DNA of 6,188 nucleotides from Omnitrophica bacterium GWA2_41_15 (GCA_919902485.1 CAKKRB010000157.1:1-6188); one strand, 5' to 3'; shown: positions 1 through 6,024, numbered from the stretch's first letter. Numbers and translations are program-made. Notes: generated from the sequence alone by a model not told the origin.

Positions 1-65
1 CAAAAAACCAGCGTCAATAAAATAAAAAACAGTTTTGATTTATTGAAAATTGGCATGATTAACAT
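1..65 (-). CDS. N-terminal start of another probably exported protein (cut by window edge)
   Basis: Seven bases after the stop of the 990-residue protein, an ATG at 65 opens a frame that stays open to the window edge. It reads M-L-I-M-P-I-F-N-K-S-K-L-F-F-I-L-L-T-L-V-F. A second in-frame ATG at 56 gives a classic signal-peptide start: two lysines followed by a hydrophobic run. No Shine-Dalgarno sequence precedes either ATG, as with the upstream gene, so coupling to that gene is likely. Only about 21 codons are visible, so function and family cannot be judged and a chance frame is possible. Confidence 0.5.
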   Translation of the reverse strand, partial: MLIMPIFNKSKLFFILLTLVF

Positions 66-72
66 CGTATAT

Positions 73-3045
73 TTATAGACTGGTTACTGTTGGTGTTCCT
101 GCAGTAATAAGTTCTGGTTTTATCTGATCAGCATAATATCTGCCGCCTTTTGATTCAATCCGCTTTAAGCTTTCCAGCTGAATTCTGTATATTTCGTAAG
201 CCATATTATAAAAATCTATTAGTTTAATCCCTGTTTTTGGCTTCAGACTGTCAATAGCATATCTAAGCCATGGATACTCTGTTTTTGAGATATCCTCAAT
301 TGTCAGCTCCGAAATCTTTTTAACTGCCGCACTAAGCTCTGCAACCTCTCCGATGTCTATATTTCCAGGTACATCGCCAACTTTCAGACCGCCTACCTTA
401 CTTTGTTTCGTTAATAATTTAATAGCGACTTCTTTGTTTAATCCTCTGATCTCGGCCCCCTCCTGTTGAAGCGCAGCCCAGAGCATTTCTTCCAAATGCG
501 TTACTATATTTCTTAAATTTACCGTGTTTTCTTTTTGTTCTTCAAACCGTGTAAATTCCCTCGCTTCTTTTCCTTGGTGCACTTCCAAAAATAAATTATC
601 GACTAACCACGTATGAAATCCCAAAAGCGTGCCTATTTGAACAGCCGGGAATCTCTTACTAAGCTCTATAAACATAGCTTCATCCTTAATTCGATATTGC
701 ATCTCAAGAAACATAAATTTAAGCTCTGCCTTTTTTTCTTCGTCTTCTCTTGCATCATAAAAAGCTTTTAGCAAATTAGCCGCATCTTCTTCAGTGGCTG
801 ATTGGCCAAGAAAAGCTTGTCTGACATATTCTATTATATTAACGCAGTTATTGGCTGTATTTTTATGGGGCAAGTATTTTGCTGTATCATCCGCTGTCAG
901 ATTACTCTGCATGGCCTTTCCCATATTTGGTCTTTCAAGATTTCCAGCTGTATGTTTTTTAAAGAGAGGTTTTTTAAAATGCACAGGGGCTCCTCCGCCT
1001 CGCTCGCCTTTTGGCTTCAGGGTTATTTCATTTGCAAGAGGTGTTTTTGTAAGCTCCATAATAGCAAGGATCACAGGATCAGCGCCGGCGGCTCTATTAT
1101 CTATGTTTGAGATATCCACATATATTTTTCCTTTTTGATACAATTCATAAGCTATGCCTGTTGTTATAAGATCTACTATTGGCGAATCATGACCATGAGG
1201 CCAGTGCAACTCTTTCCAGTCAGCATCAAAGTCTATATTTGTCAGAAAATCAGCATTATGGACATCAAGCAGATTTGTTTTCTGGAGCCTTACAACAGTA
1301 ATATCGCTATAATTAGGGTTTTTATGCCTATAATGAACCAGATATTTAGACAGCGAATTGGGCTCTATGGCAACATACCCTATGCGGCTGAGCTCTTTTT
1401 TAACTTGTTCGTCAGTTATGTGGCTGGTATAAATAATACATGGCAGTCTTTCACCGACCAAGTTATTTTCTTTATTAATAAGGGCTGCCTGGGCTAAAAA
1501 CATCTCTATGAAACTTCTGCCTCCATCAATTTCAAGTTTTAAGACACCTTTTGCCGCATCGTGAAATATGGGCTTACCGTCTTCATTAAAGCCGATTACA
1601 ACAGCAAAACGGGTCCCTGCGCCTGCTGCGCTCGTAGAGCTGGCTGCCTTGTATTTCAGCGCATTGCCTATGGTCATCAGGTCCTCGTGTTTTATTACAA
1701 TATAACTATCGTCATTTGTCCTTAAACGGCTTATAATACCTTTCTTTAATTCTGCTGACAGCCTTGTGTCAGGGATACTGTTTATGCGCAGAATAGCATT
1801 TTCTTTGGTTAAAGCTATCGCCATAGTCTCACCAGGCATAGGGTATCTTACAGAATCCCCTGTTCTTATCTGTGTCCCATGTCTCCACTCTTCAAGCTGT
1901 TTTAAATCAGAGAGCAGAATGTTTGAACCCGAGATATTTTGCATAAAGGCAAATTTATCCTGGATTATGAGTTCTCTAACGAATTTCCATAATGGATAGG
2001 GCTTGCGTGTTTCAGGGCCCCTGTCAATAAGATTACGCTCCCCTAAAAGCCTCAATGCCTCCTGACAGATTTGAGAATTAGCGTTTTCTTTTTGCTTCAA
2101 CTCTAAATTAAGGACATGCCCTATATGATGCTGGGCAAGTATTGTATCTATGCGCAGGTGTCCTGGACGAACTTGTTGAGTTTTTACAGCAGGCGCAAGT
2201 TTATCAGCTATTCTAAGATGCTGTTCTGGTGTTAGATGCTGGTATGCAAAAAGGTGGGTAGCCTTATTCTTTGATTCGTGTAAACCTTTAAAAAATGCGC
2301 TCATATCTGGTTGAATATTTTTATCCTTTATCTTTTGCTTTAGATAAATAACCCTGAATAGCTCCCTGGCTCTATATGAAGGCGCCTGCGCATCTACTAT
2401 CCGTTCTAAGTCCGCAGGAAGCCTTTGTTCAAGAAGATGCCCAAATTCAACATGCTTGGCTTCATGGCTAAAACCCTCCATTACCACAGTTATAAAATCT
2501 CTTTTGTACTCACTGTCTAAACGATCATAGGTATGGGCTAATTCTCTGAGTAATTCCAAAGTAAGATATGACTGCTCCCTTGTATGGCCAGGATGAAGCA
2601 TTACATCAAGCTCTATGCCAACCCCCCTTGTGGATTTTGGGGTATTAGCGTCAAGTATTACTATCTCAAAACCTTTAGGCAAAAAATACCTTTTCTCTAT
2701 GATCGCTAATAAAAAATTATTTATGACAGGGTCTTTAGTTGTATATTTTATTATTTTTTTATCGCCATTAACTCTTGGCTCTCTATCTTCAAATAAAGCC
2801 CATGCCTTGCCATTTTTTATTAACTTGCGTATTTCATCAATAACTTTATCGTGAGCGCCAGTTGCAGAAATAGGCACTCCTCCGCCCTGCAGTCTTATTG
2901 CTGCAGAATCTACTCTTTTGTGTGTATCCTGGTTTATTGGAACTCTTAAACATGGATTCTCGGCATATGTATTTCCTGCAGCAACGAACAAGAAAAATAG
3001 CGATAAAAAGCCAAATTTTTTGATAGTTCTTAAGTTTTTTAACAT
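73..3045 (-). CDS. Large exported protein with UDP-sugar pyrophosphorylase-like domain and HExxH motif
   Basis: The 990-residue product begins with a signal peptide: a basic start (M-L-K-N-L-R-T-I-K-K), a hydrophobic core at 11-23, and a likely signal peptidase I site after T-Y-A at 26-28. No lipobox is visible. The mature end E-N-P-C-L-R-V-P-I resembles large secreted proteins I associate with Omnitrophota. Residues 194-198 are HEAKH, an HExxH pattern in a predicted helix. Residues of about 465-700 match the UDPGP uridylyltransferase fold: A-A-G-A-G-T-R at 473-479 (glycine-rich nucleotide loop), K-G-V-L-K-L-E at 499-505, W-P-H-G-H at 615-619, S-N-I-D-N at 646-650, and E-I-T-L-K-P-K-G-E-R-G-G-G at 673-685. 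The C-terminal 290 residues are mainly helical and unrecognised. UDPGP enzymes normally make UDP-sugars from UTP in the cytoplasm, so export is odd. Substrate and activity are unknown. It follows the glycosyltransferase gene by 69 bases. Confidence 0.85.
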   Translation of the reverse strand: MLKNLRTIKKFGFLSLFFLFVAAGNTYAENPCLRVPINQDTHKRVDSAAIRLQGGGVPISATGAHDKVIDEIRKLIKNGKAWALFEDREPRVNGDKKIIKYTTKDPVINNFLLAIIEKRYFLPKGFEIVILDANTPKSTRGVGIELDVMLHPGHTREQSYLTLELLRELAHTYDRLDSEYKRDFITVVMEGFSHEAKHVEFGHLLEQRLPADLERIVDAQAPSYRARELFRVIYLKQKIKDKNIQPDMSAFFKGLHESKNKATHLFAYQHLTPEQHLRIADKLAPAVKTQQVRPGHLRIDTILAQHHIGHVLNLELKQKENANSQICQEALRLLGERNLIDRGPETRKPYPLWKFVRELIIQDKFAFMQNISGSNILLSDLKQLEEWRHGTQIRTGDSVRYPMPGETMAIALTKENAILRINSIPDTRLSAELKKGIISRLRTNDDSYIVIKHEDLMTIGNALKYKAASSTSAAGAGTRFAVVIGFNEDGKPIFHDAAKGVLKLEIDGGRSFIEMFLAQAALINKENNLVGERLPCIIYTSHITDEQVKKELSRIGYVAIEPNSLSKYLVHYRHKNPNYSDITVVRLQKTNLLDVHNADFLTNIDFDADWKELHWPHGHDSPIVDLITTGIAYELYQKGKIYVDISNIDNRAAGADPVILAIMELTKTPLANEITLKPKGERGGGAPVHFKKPLFKKHTAGNLERPNMGKAMQSNLTADDTAKYLPHKNTANNCVNIIEYVRQAFLGQSATEEDAANLLKAFYDAREDEEKKAELKFMFLEMQYRIKDEAMFIELSKRFPAVQIGTLLGFHTWLVDNLFLEVHQGKEAREFTRFEEQKENTVNLRNIVTHLEEMLWAALQQEGAEIRGLNKEVAIKLLTKQSKVGGLKVGDVPGNIDIGEVAELSAAVKKISELTIEDISKTEYPWLRYAIDSLKPKTGIKLIDFYNMAYEIYRIQLESLKRIESKGGRYYADQIKPELITAGTPTVTSL

Positions 3046-3055
3046 ATTTATATTA

Positions 3056-3083
3056 AATATATTTTAAAAGTATTTTATATCAA
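3056..3083 (-). promoter_or_regulatory. Possible promoter giving a very short leader for the 990-residue protein
   Basis: TTGATA (3078-3083), 16 bases, then TATATT (3056-3061) is a plausible -35/-10 pair in the 69-bp AT-rich spacer. Only 10 bases separate the -10 box from the ATG at 3045, so a transcript would be almost leaderless. There is no Shine-Dalgarno sequence before this ATG. AT-rich DNA makes chance matches easy. Confidence 0.3.
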
Positions 3084-3114
3084 GTATATCATATAAACAC
3101 TATTAATGCAAGCT

Positions 3115-4251
3115 TTAAAAACTAGGCTCAATGCAGAGAATTTTGTATTTTTTGAAGTCTTTCAGGCCGCCTATGATAAAGCTCATGTTGGTAAGGTATT
3201 TCATCTTGCACCAGGTGAGAAATTTATTCTTTGGCTCCATGCCTATATTCCATTTGACATATTGATAGGCAAAATAGCCTGCTAAAAGCATAAATATAAG
3301 GGCAGGGAACAGGCATGCCTGTTCCCTGCAGATAAGGCTTATAACAAAAAGAAACCCGAATATATGCATAAGATGGAAATTTCCAAGATAAATAAAGCCT
3401 TTTATTGGAAACGGCAAGGCAATAGAGGGGTTATTCTTCAAAAACTGAAATATGATTTCCAACCTTTTCTTTTTAACATGCCTGTTTATTAAGACCGCAT
3501 GCGCCTGGCCATAGGTTACCCACACATTTCTCAAAGCTTTCAAATCCGCCCTGTGCATATGGTCAACCTTTGCATCTGGAGCAAAATAAAACTTCCAGCC
3601 TTTTGACCGGTGCTGGAAACTCAGGTCCATGTCCTCGCCAGTAGGCAGATCCCAAAACTTAGCTCCTATTGCTTCCATAGCAGATTTTCTATATGCTACA
3701 TTACAAGTCCCAAAAAAATATGCCCTATGGCCTCCTATATCAGCTGGCATGGGATCTTTTGGAAAATCAGGAAAATACCCTTCTTTTATAAAACCGTATC
3801 TCGGGGCCACCATGTTAAACCTGAAATGCTGGCACCAGGCCTCTACAAGGTTATCAGTGTCCACCTTAAGCGTATAAACCTCTCCTCCTATTGCTGCAAT
3901 CTGAGAGTCGCGTTTAAAATGGCCCAGCATAATTCTTACCCAATCCCTGCACGGCGCGCAATCAGCATCTGTAAAAAATATAAAATCTCCTTTTACAGCC
4001 TGAAGCGCTTTGTTCCTGGCAAATCCAGGGGAAGGGCAGTTTGGAATTTCTACAAGTTTAATAAACGGATATTTTTTCTGCCATTCTTTAATTATATCCA
4101 CTGTTTTATCTGTGGAGCCGCCATCTGCTATGATTATTTCCCATCTATCGTGCGGATAATCTACGTTAAATAGATACTGGAAAGATTTCTCTATGGTCCT
4201 TTCAAAATTCTTTATAGGCACTATAACTGAAACAAAAGGGTAATCGTCCAT
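3115..4251 (-). CDS. Membrane-associated family 2 glycosyltransferase
   Basis: The 378-residue product has a GT-A fold N-terminal domain. It begins with V-S-V-I-V-P-I-K-N at 7-15, then the nucleotide-binding D-G-G-S-T-D-K-T at 43-50, G-F-A-R-N-K-A at 76-82, and the metal-binding D-A-D at 95-97. G-E-D-M-D-L at 205-210 supplies the likely catalytic acidic residues, followed by Q-H-R-S-K-G-W at 213-219. These are standard for GT2 enzymes, which transfer a sugar from a nucleotide-sugar donor to a lipid or polysaccharide acceptor. Donor and acceptor cannot be read from the sequence. Two hydrophobic segments, about 293-307 and 318-332, anchor it in the inner membrane. Between them, residues 308-317 (CREQACLFPA) are encoded by a perfect DNA palindrome. 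The upstream ribosome site is weak (GGTGG, four bases before the ATG). Synthesis of a surface glycan or glycosylation of exported proteins would suit the neighbourhood, but this is inference. Confidence 0.9.
   Translation of the reverse strand: MDDYPFVSVIVPIKNFERTIEKSFQYLFNVDYPHDRWEIIIADGGSTDKTVDIIKEWQKKYPFIKLVEIPNCPSPGFARNKALQAVKGDFIFFTDADCAPCRDWVRIMLGHFKRDSQIAAIGGEVYTLKVDTDNLVEAWCQHFRFNMVAPRYGFIKEGYFPDFPKDPMPADIGGHRAYFFGTCNVAYRKSAMEAIGAKFWDLPTGEDMDLSFQHRSKGWKFYFAPDAKVDHMHRADLKALRNVWVTYGQAHAVLINRHVKKKRLEIIFQFLKNNPSIALPFPIKGFIYLGNFHLMHIFGFLFVISLICREQACLFPALIFMLLAGYFAYQYVKWNIGMEPKNKFLTWCKMKYLTNMSFIIGGLKDFKKYKILCIEPSF
3302..3329. repeat. 28-bp perfect palindrome inside the glycosyltransferase coding sequence
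   Basis: The arm GCAGGGAACAGGCA (3302-3315) and its exact complement (3316-3329) meet with no spacer. It is close in sequence to the intergenic inverted repeat at 4271-4301 (GTAGGGA-CAGGACA against GCAGGGAACAGG-CA). Read in the gene it gives C-R-E-Q-A-C-L-F-P-A, a polar and aromatic stretch that interrupts two hydrophobic segments. This fits a palindromic element that inserted in frame. Confidence 0.85.
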
Positions 4252-4270
4252 TAAACCACCGCAGCTGTGC

Positions 4271-4301
4271 CGTAGGGACAGGACAATGTCCTGTCCCTAC
4301 G
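4271..4301. repeat. 31-nt perfect inverted repeat (REP-like) before the glycosyltransferase gene
   Basis: The arms CGTAGGGACAGGACA (4271-4285) and TGTCCTGTCCCTACG (4287-4301) are perfect 15-bp complements around one central base. It fills more than half of the 57-nt spacer between the coiled-coil gene and the glycosyltransferase gene. No T-run follows on the transcribed strand. Its sequence resembles the palindrome inside the glycosyltransferase gene at 3302-3329, which suggests a dispersed palindromic repeat family. Confidence 0.8.
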
Positions 4302-4308
4302 CAATTGG

Positions 4309-4881
4309 TTATTTCTTATTCAGACTTATATTTGCCGGATTTACCTCTACATTAACTTTTGGCCTGTAATATTCTTCTCCATCTTTTGTAAGAAAGCCCT
4401 GGTTCCCGCTAGCTGTCTCCCATTTGTCAGTCTCTATTTGTTGTTTTATTCTTTCCTGGCGCTGCATTATTTTGTCGCCCTTTATTTCCAGCTTAACCTG
4501 ACGTATCGCCTTTTTAAGGTCAGACAGAGAGTGGAACTTTGCCTCCGTAACCCTCCTTTCCTCTGTTAACAACACTATTTTATACTCAAGATCTGACTTT
4601 GTTTTTATCAATGAAGAGCTGTTACCTTTTAAAACCATGATTTTTTTATTCACAAAACTTAATTTGCTGTTGGCTGTCCTCAGGCTTCTGTCAGTTTTTG
4701 CGAGTTCGCCTCTGGTGGTTTTTAATTCATCCTGCAGCCATACCTTTTCTTTCTTATCCTGAACTATCTGGTCCTGGGTTTTCCTGAGCCTTGACCTGGT
4801 CTCTATAATCTCCCTTCCCATTATAAAGAAAATTGCGATTATTCCTATTACAAGCAGCGTAAACTTCAAATTGTACTTCAT
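4309..4881 (-). CDS. Membrane-anchored coiled-coil protein of unknown function
   Basis: I do not recognise a named family. The 190-residue product begins with two lysines and a hydrophobic segment at about 7-22 (F-T-L-L-V-I-G-I-I-A-I-F-F-I-M), which should act as a signal anchor. Residues of about 25-150 are rich in K, E, Q, R and L with heptad-like spacing (for example L-Q-D-E-L-K-T-T-R-G-E-L-A-K at 49-62), so a long coiled coil is likely. The tail has more structured character: G-N-Q-G-F-L-T-K-D-G at 159-168, then P-K-V-N-V-E-V-N-P at 174-182. By topology most of it would lie in the periplasm. It has its own promoter and strong ribosome site just after the pseudopilin genes. A role in the envelope or as a scaffold for the secretion apparatus is only an inference. 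The reading frame is intact. Confidence 0.8.
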   Translation of the reverse strand: MKYNLKFTLLVIGIIAIFFIMGREIIETRSRLRKTQDQIVQDKKEKVWLQDELKTTRGELAKTDRSLRTANSKLSFVNKKIMVLKGNSSSLIKTKSDLEYKIVLLTEERRVTEAKFHSLSDLKKAIRQVKLEIKGDKIMQRQERIKQQIETDKWETASGNQGFLTKDGEEYYRPKVNVEVNPANISLNKK

Positions 4882-4890
4882 TTAACTTAT

Positions 4891-4896
4891 CTCCTT
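4891..4896 (-). promoter_or_regulatory. Ribosome binding site of the coiled-coil gene
   Basis: AAGGAG, within AGAAGGAG, lies nine bases before the ATG at 4881. It is a strong Shine-Dalgarno sequence and settles the start of the 190-residue protein. Confidence 0.75.
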
Positions 4897-4927
4897 CTAT
4901 GATGTATTAAAAATCCCTATTTTAATT

Positions 4928-4956
4928 ATTTTACAGCACGGCTCTTTATATGTCAA
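4928..4956 (-). promoter_or_regulatory. Sigma70-like promoter for the coiled-coil gene
   Basis: TTGACA (4951-4956) is followed after exactly 17 bases by TAAAAT (4928-4933). The -35 box is a perfect consensus and the -10 box has one mismatch. Transcription would start near 4921, giving a leader of about 40 nt that contains a good ribosome site. The promoter would separate the coiled-coil gene and the genes after it from the secretion operon. Confidence 0.65.
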
Positions 4957-4977
4957 AGAATTAATGCCTATTAACCG

Positions 4978-5020
4978 CGTTAATTCACAAAACGAGTATG
5001 ACTTGTTTTGTGAATTAACG
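4978..5020. repeat. 43-nt near-perfect palindrome in the gspH to coiled-coil gene spacer
   Basis: The left arm CGTTAATTCACAAAAC (4978-4993) and right arm GTTTTGTGAATTAACG (5005-5020) are perfect 16-bp complements. The inner bases GAGT (4994-4997) and ACTT (5001-5004) extend the pairing by four positions with one G-T wobble or mismatch, leaving a 3-base loop. It lies 28 bases past the gspH stop and upstream of the next promoter. No run of T follows on the minus strand, so it is not a typical intrinsic terminator. It could still protect or end the gspH message, bind a dimeric regulator, or be a repeat element. Confidence 0.75.
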
Positions 5021-5048
5021 GCATCTGCTGCAGGACACTGTCCGCGTA

Positions 5049-5597
5049 TCAATTTATGCTGATTTTACCTGTGCTTCCAATTACAGAAATCGTCCTGGAA
5101 TCCCCTTGTTTATCAGTAAATGTGACTGAGCCGCCTGACTCTTCCAGCCCTCCAGAAGGATTAAACGTGGCTCTGTCGTCTTTAAACATAACAGGGTCAG
5201 CTTCCTTATTGCCTTTGACCTCAAATTTTACAGAAGCTGGCAGGGAATATTTTCTTTCATAAACCTGTCCGGACGCGTCTTCTATCCAGTACTTACCTTT
5301 TTTAACGTCAAAAACTACAGAATAGCTTTTTCTTAATGTTACAGCGTTGCTTTTTGCGACACGCAGGACTCCGGCAATAGACCTGGCTGTTGTCTTGATT
5401 TTTAATCCCTTGCCAAAACTTGAAGTAAACGGAAGGGAAATTCCCATCAGCATGCCTATAATTGCGAGGACCACCAGCATTTCTACAAGTGTAAAAGCAC
5501 TATGGGCTCTAGGCTCCAGGCTGTAGGCTGTAGGGATGTCTTGAGCCTTGAGCCTTGAACCTTGAGCAAACCGAAATTCACCAATTTTTAATATCAT
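5049..5597 (-). CDS. gspH: Type II secretion minor pseudopilin, GspH/FimT family
   Basis: The product is 182 residues from the ATG at 5597, which overlaps the end of gspG by 20 bases. A long leader of about 34 residues precedes the prepilin signature F-T-L-V-E-M-L-V-V-L-A-I-I-G-M-L at 35-50, with Glu at mature +5. The residue before the cleavage point is Ala instead of the near-invariant Gly. After the hydrophobic helix comes R-S-I-A-G-V-L-R-V-A-K-S-N-A-V-T at 73-88, typical of GspH/FimT, where 'lxxalrxARseAixr' is usual. A beta-rich C-terminal half follows, with F-N-P-S-G-G at 145-150 and a final G-S-T-G-K-I, both matching the 'f.p.G...g.v.v....G.v.v' pattern of the family. GspH is a minor pseudopilin near the pseudopilus tip. 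The leader is mostly encoded by a heptanucleotide repeat tract. The frame from 5705 is rejected because it runs through gspG. Confidence 0.85.
   Translation of the reverse strand: MILKIGEFRFAQGSRLKAQDIPTAYSLEPRAHSAFTLVEMLVVLAIIGMLMGISLPFTSSFGKGLKIKTTARSIAGVLRVAKSNAVTLRKSYSVVFDVKKGKYWIEDASGQVYERKYSLPASVKFEVKGNKEADPVMFKDDRATFNPSGGLEESGGSVTFTDKQGDSRTISVIGSTGKISIN
5505..5568 (-). repeat. Degenerate heptanucleotide tandem repeat tract within the gspH leader
   Basis: On the plus strand four 7-bp units follow one another at 5505-5532 (GGCTCTA, GGCTCCA, GGCTGTA, GGCTGTA). Then come eight bases (GGGATGTC) and four more units of a second type at 5541-5568 (TTGAGCC, TTGAGCC, TTGAACC, TTGAGCA). The tract encodes about 21 residues of the gspH leader without breaking the frame. 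The period is 7, not 3, so it was not selected as a peptide repeat; it looks like a repeat-DNA insertion or slippage product. Confidence 0.8.
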
Positions 5598-6012
5598 CTT
5601 TATCTTCGCCCTCTCCTGTAGCGTTAGGCCCCTTGGAACACAGGTCATAAAAAGAGATATTGTTCTTGCCTGGATTTGTATATACAAATGCGTTGCCCCA
5701 CGCATCCATATATTCGCCGCTCTCGTTCAATTCATCTTTTTTGATCTGCATGTAAGGCCCGCTCCAATCAGGATCTCCAGGGTCTTTTGTAAGGGCCTCT
5801 ACCAGGGTTTTGTTGTTTTGTCCAGGATATAAGCCCATATCTGTTTCATACATACTCAAAGCTGTTTCCAGGCTGGCCATTTGCGCCTTTGTCTTGGTAA
5901 TAGTGCCTCGTTTTCTTGCCTGCTGAGCGCCGCTCACTACCATGCCTGCAAGTATTGTTATAATCGCAATGACAACCAGTAATTCAATTAATGTAAATCC
6001 TTTATTTTTCAT
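5578..6012 (-). CDS. gspG: Type II secretion major pseudopilin GspG
   Basis: The product is 144 residues. It opens with a short type IV prepilin leader, MKNKG, cleaved before FTLIELLVVIAIITILAGM. Phe is at +1 and Glu at +5 of the mature protein, and a single hydrophobic helix follows. The rest matches GspG: a long helix with A-Q-M-A-S-L-E-T-A-L-S-M-Y at 43-55, Y-P-G at 62-64, W-S-G-P-Y-M at 83-88, D-A-W-G-N-A-F-V-Y at 103-111, and an acidic C-terminal loop (S-K-G-P-N at 126-130, then E-G-E-D-K-D-D-I-K-N-W to the end). That loop corresponds to the calcium-binding region of the family. GspG subunits polymerise in the inner membrane into the pseudopilus that pushes substrates through the secretin. 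Length is normal for the family. The start is chosen from the prepilin leader and the GGGAGG site; a longer frame from 6129 only runs back over gspE. The last 20 bases overlap gspH. Confidence 0.93.
   Translation of the reverse strand: MKNKGFTLIELLVVIAIITILAGMVVSGAQQARKRGTITKTKAQMASLETALSMYETDMGLYPGQNNKTLVEALTKDPGDPDWSGPYMQIKKDELNESGEYMDAWGNAFVYTNPGKNNISFYDLCSKGPNATGEGEDKDDIKNW
5609..5616 (-). promoter_or_regulatory. Probable ribosome binding site of gspH inside gspG
   Basis: GGAGAGGG lies 11 bases before the ATG at 5597, within the last codons of gspG. The spacing is slightly long, so gspH may depend partly on coupling to gspG translation. It is the best site near any in-frame start for gspH. 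Confidence 0.4.
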
Positions 6013-6018
6013 ATCGAA

Positions 6019-6024
6019 CCTCCC
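6019..6024 (-). promoter_or_regulatory. Ribosome binding site of gspG, which fixes its start
   Basis: GGGAGG lies six bases before the ATG at 6012 and overlaps the first base of the upstream gspE stop codon. It supports starting gspG at MKNKGFTLIE rather than at the ATG 39 codons further upstream, and it suggests translational coupling to gspE. Confidence 0.8.

Noticed and set aside
794..1497. Several plus-strand open frames of 100-120 codons with hydrophobic stretches
   Set aside because: They are opposite the UDPGP-like part of the 990-residue protein, have no supporting ribosome sites that I can see, and overlap each other. They are antisense shadows.
2938..2970. Lipoprotein lipobox in the 990-residue protein
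   Set aside because: The Cys at residue 32 is preceded by E-N-P, not by a small-residue lipobox; a signal peptidase I site at T-Y-A fits better.
3610..4173. 187-codon open frame on the plus strand
   Set aside because: It lies wholly opposite the glycosyltransferase domain, whose motifs (DGGSTDKT, DAD, GED) prove the minus-strand reading. The plus-strand product has no recognisable features.
4978..5020. Intrinsic transcription terminator for the secretion operon
   Set aside because: The stem is AT-rich with no following T-run on the minus strand, so the standard signature is missing. Kept as an inverted repeat only.
5505..5568. Possible CRISPR array or regulator binding array
   Set aside because: The units are only 7 bp, contiguous and without spacers, and sit within a coding frame.
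5598..5705. Longer gspH start at 5705
   Set aside because: It runs through the conserved gspG C-terminus in another frame. The ATG at 5597 is the last usable start before the prepilin signature.
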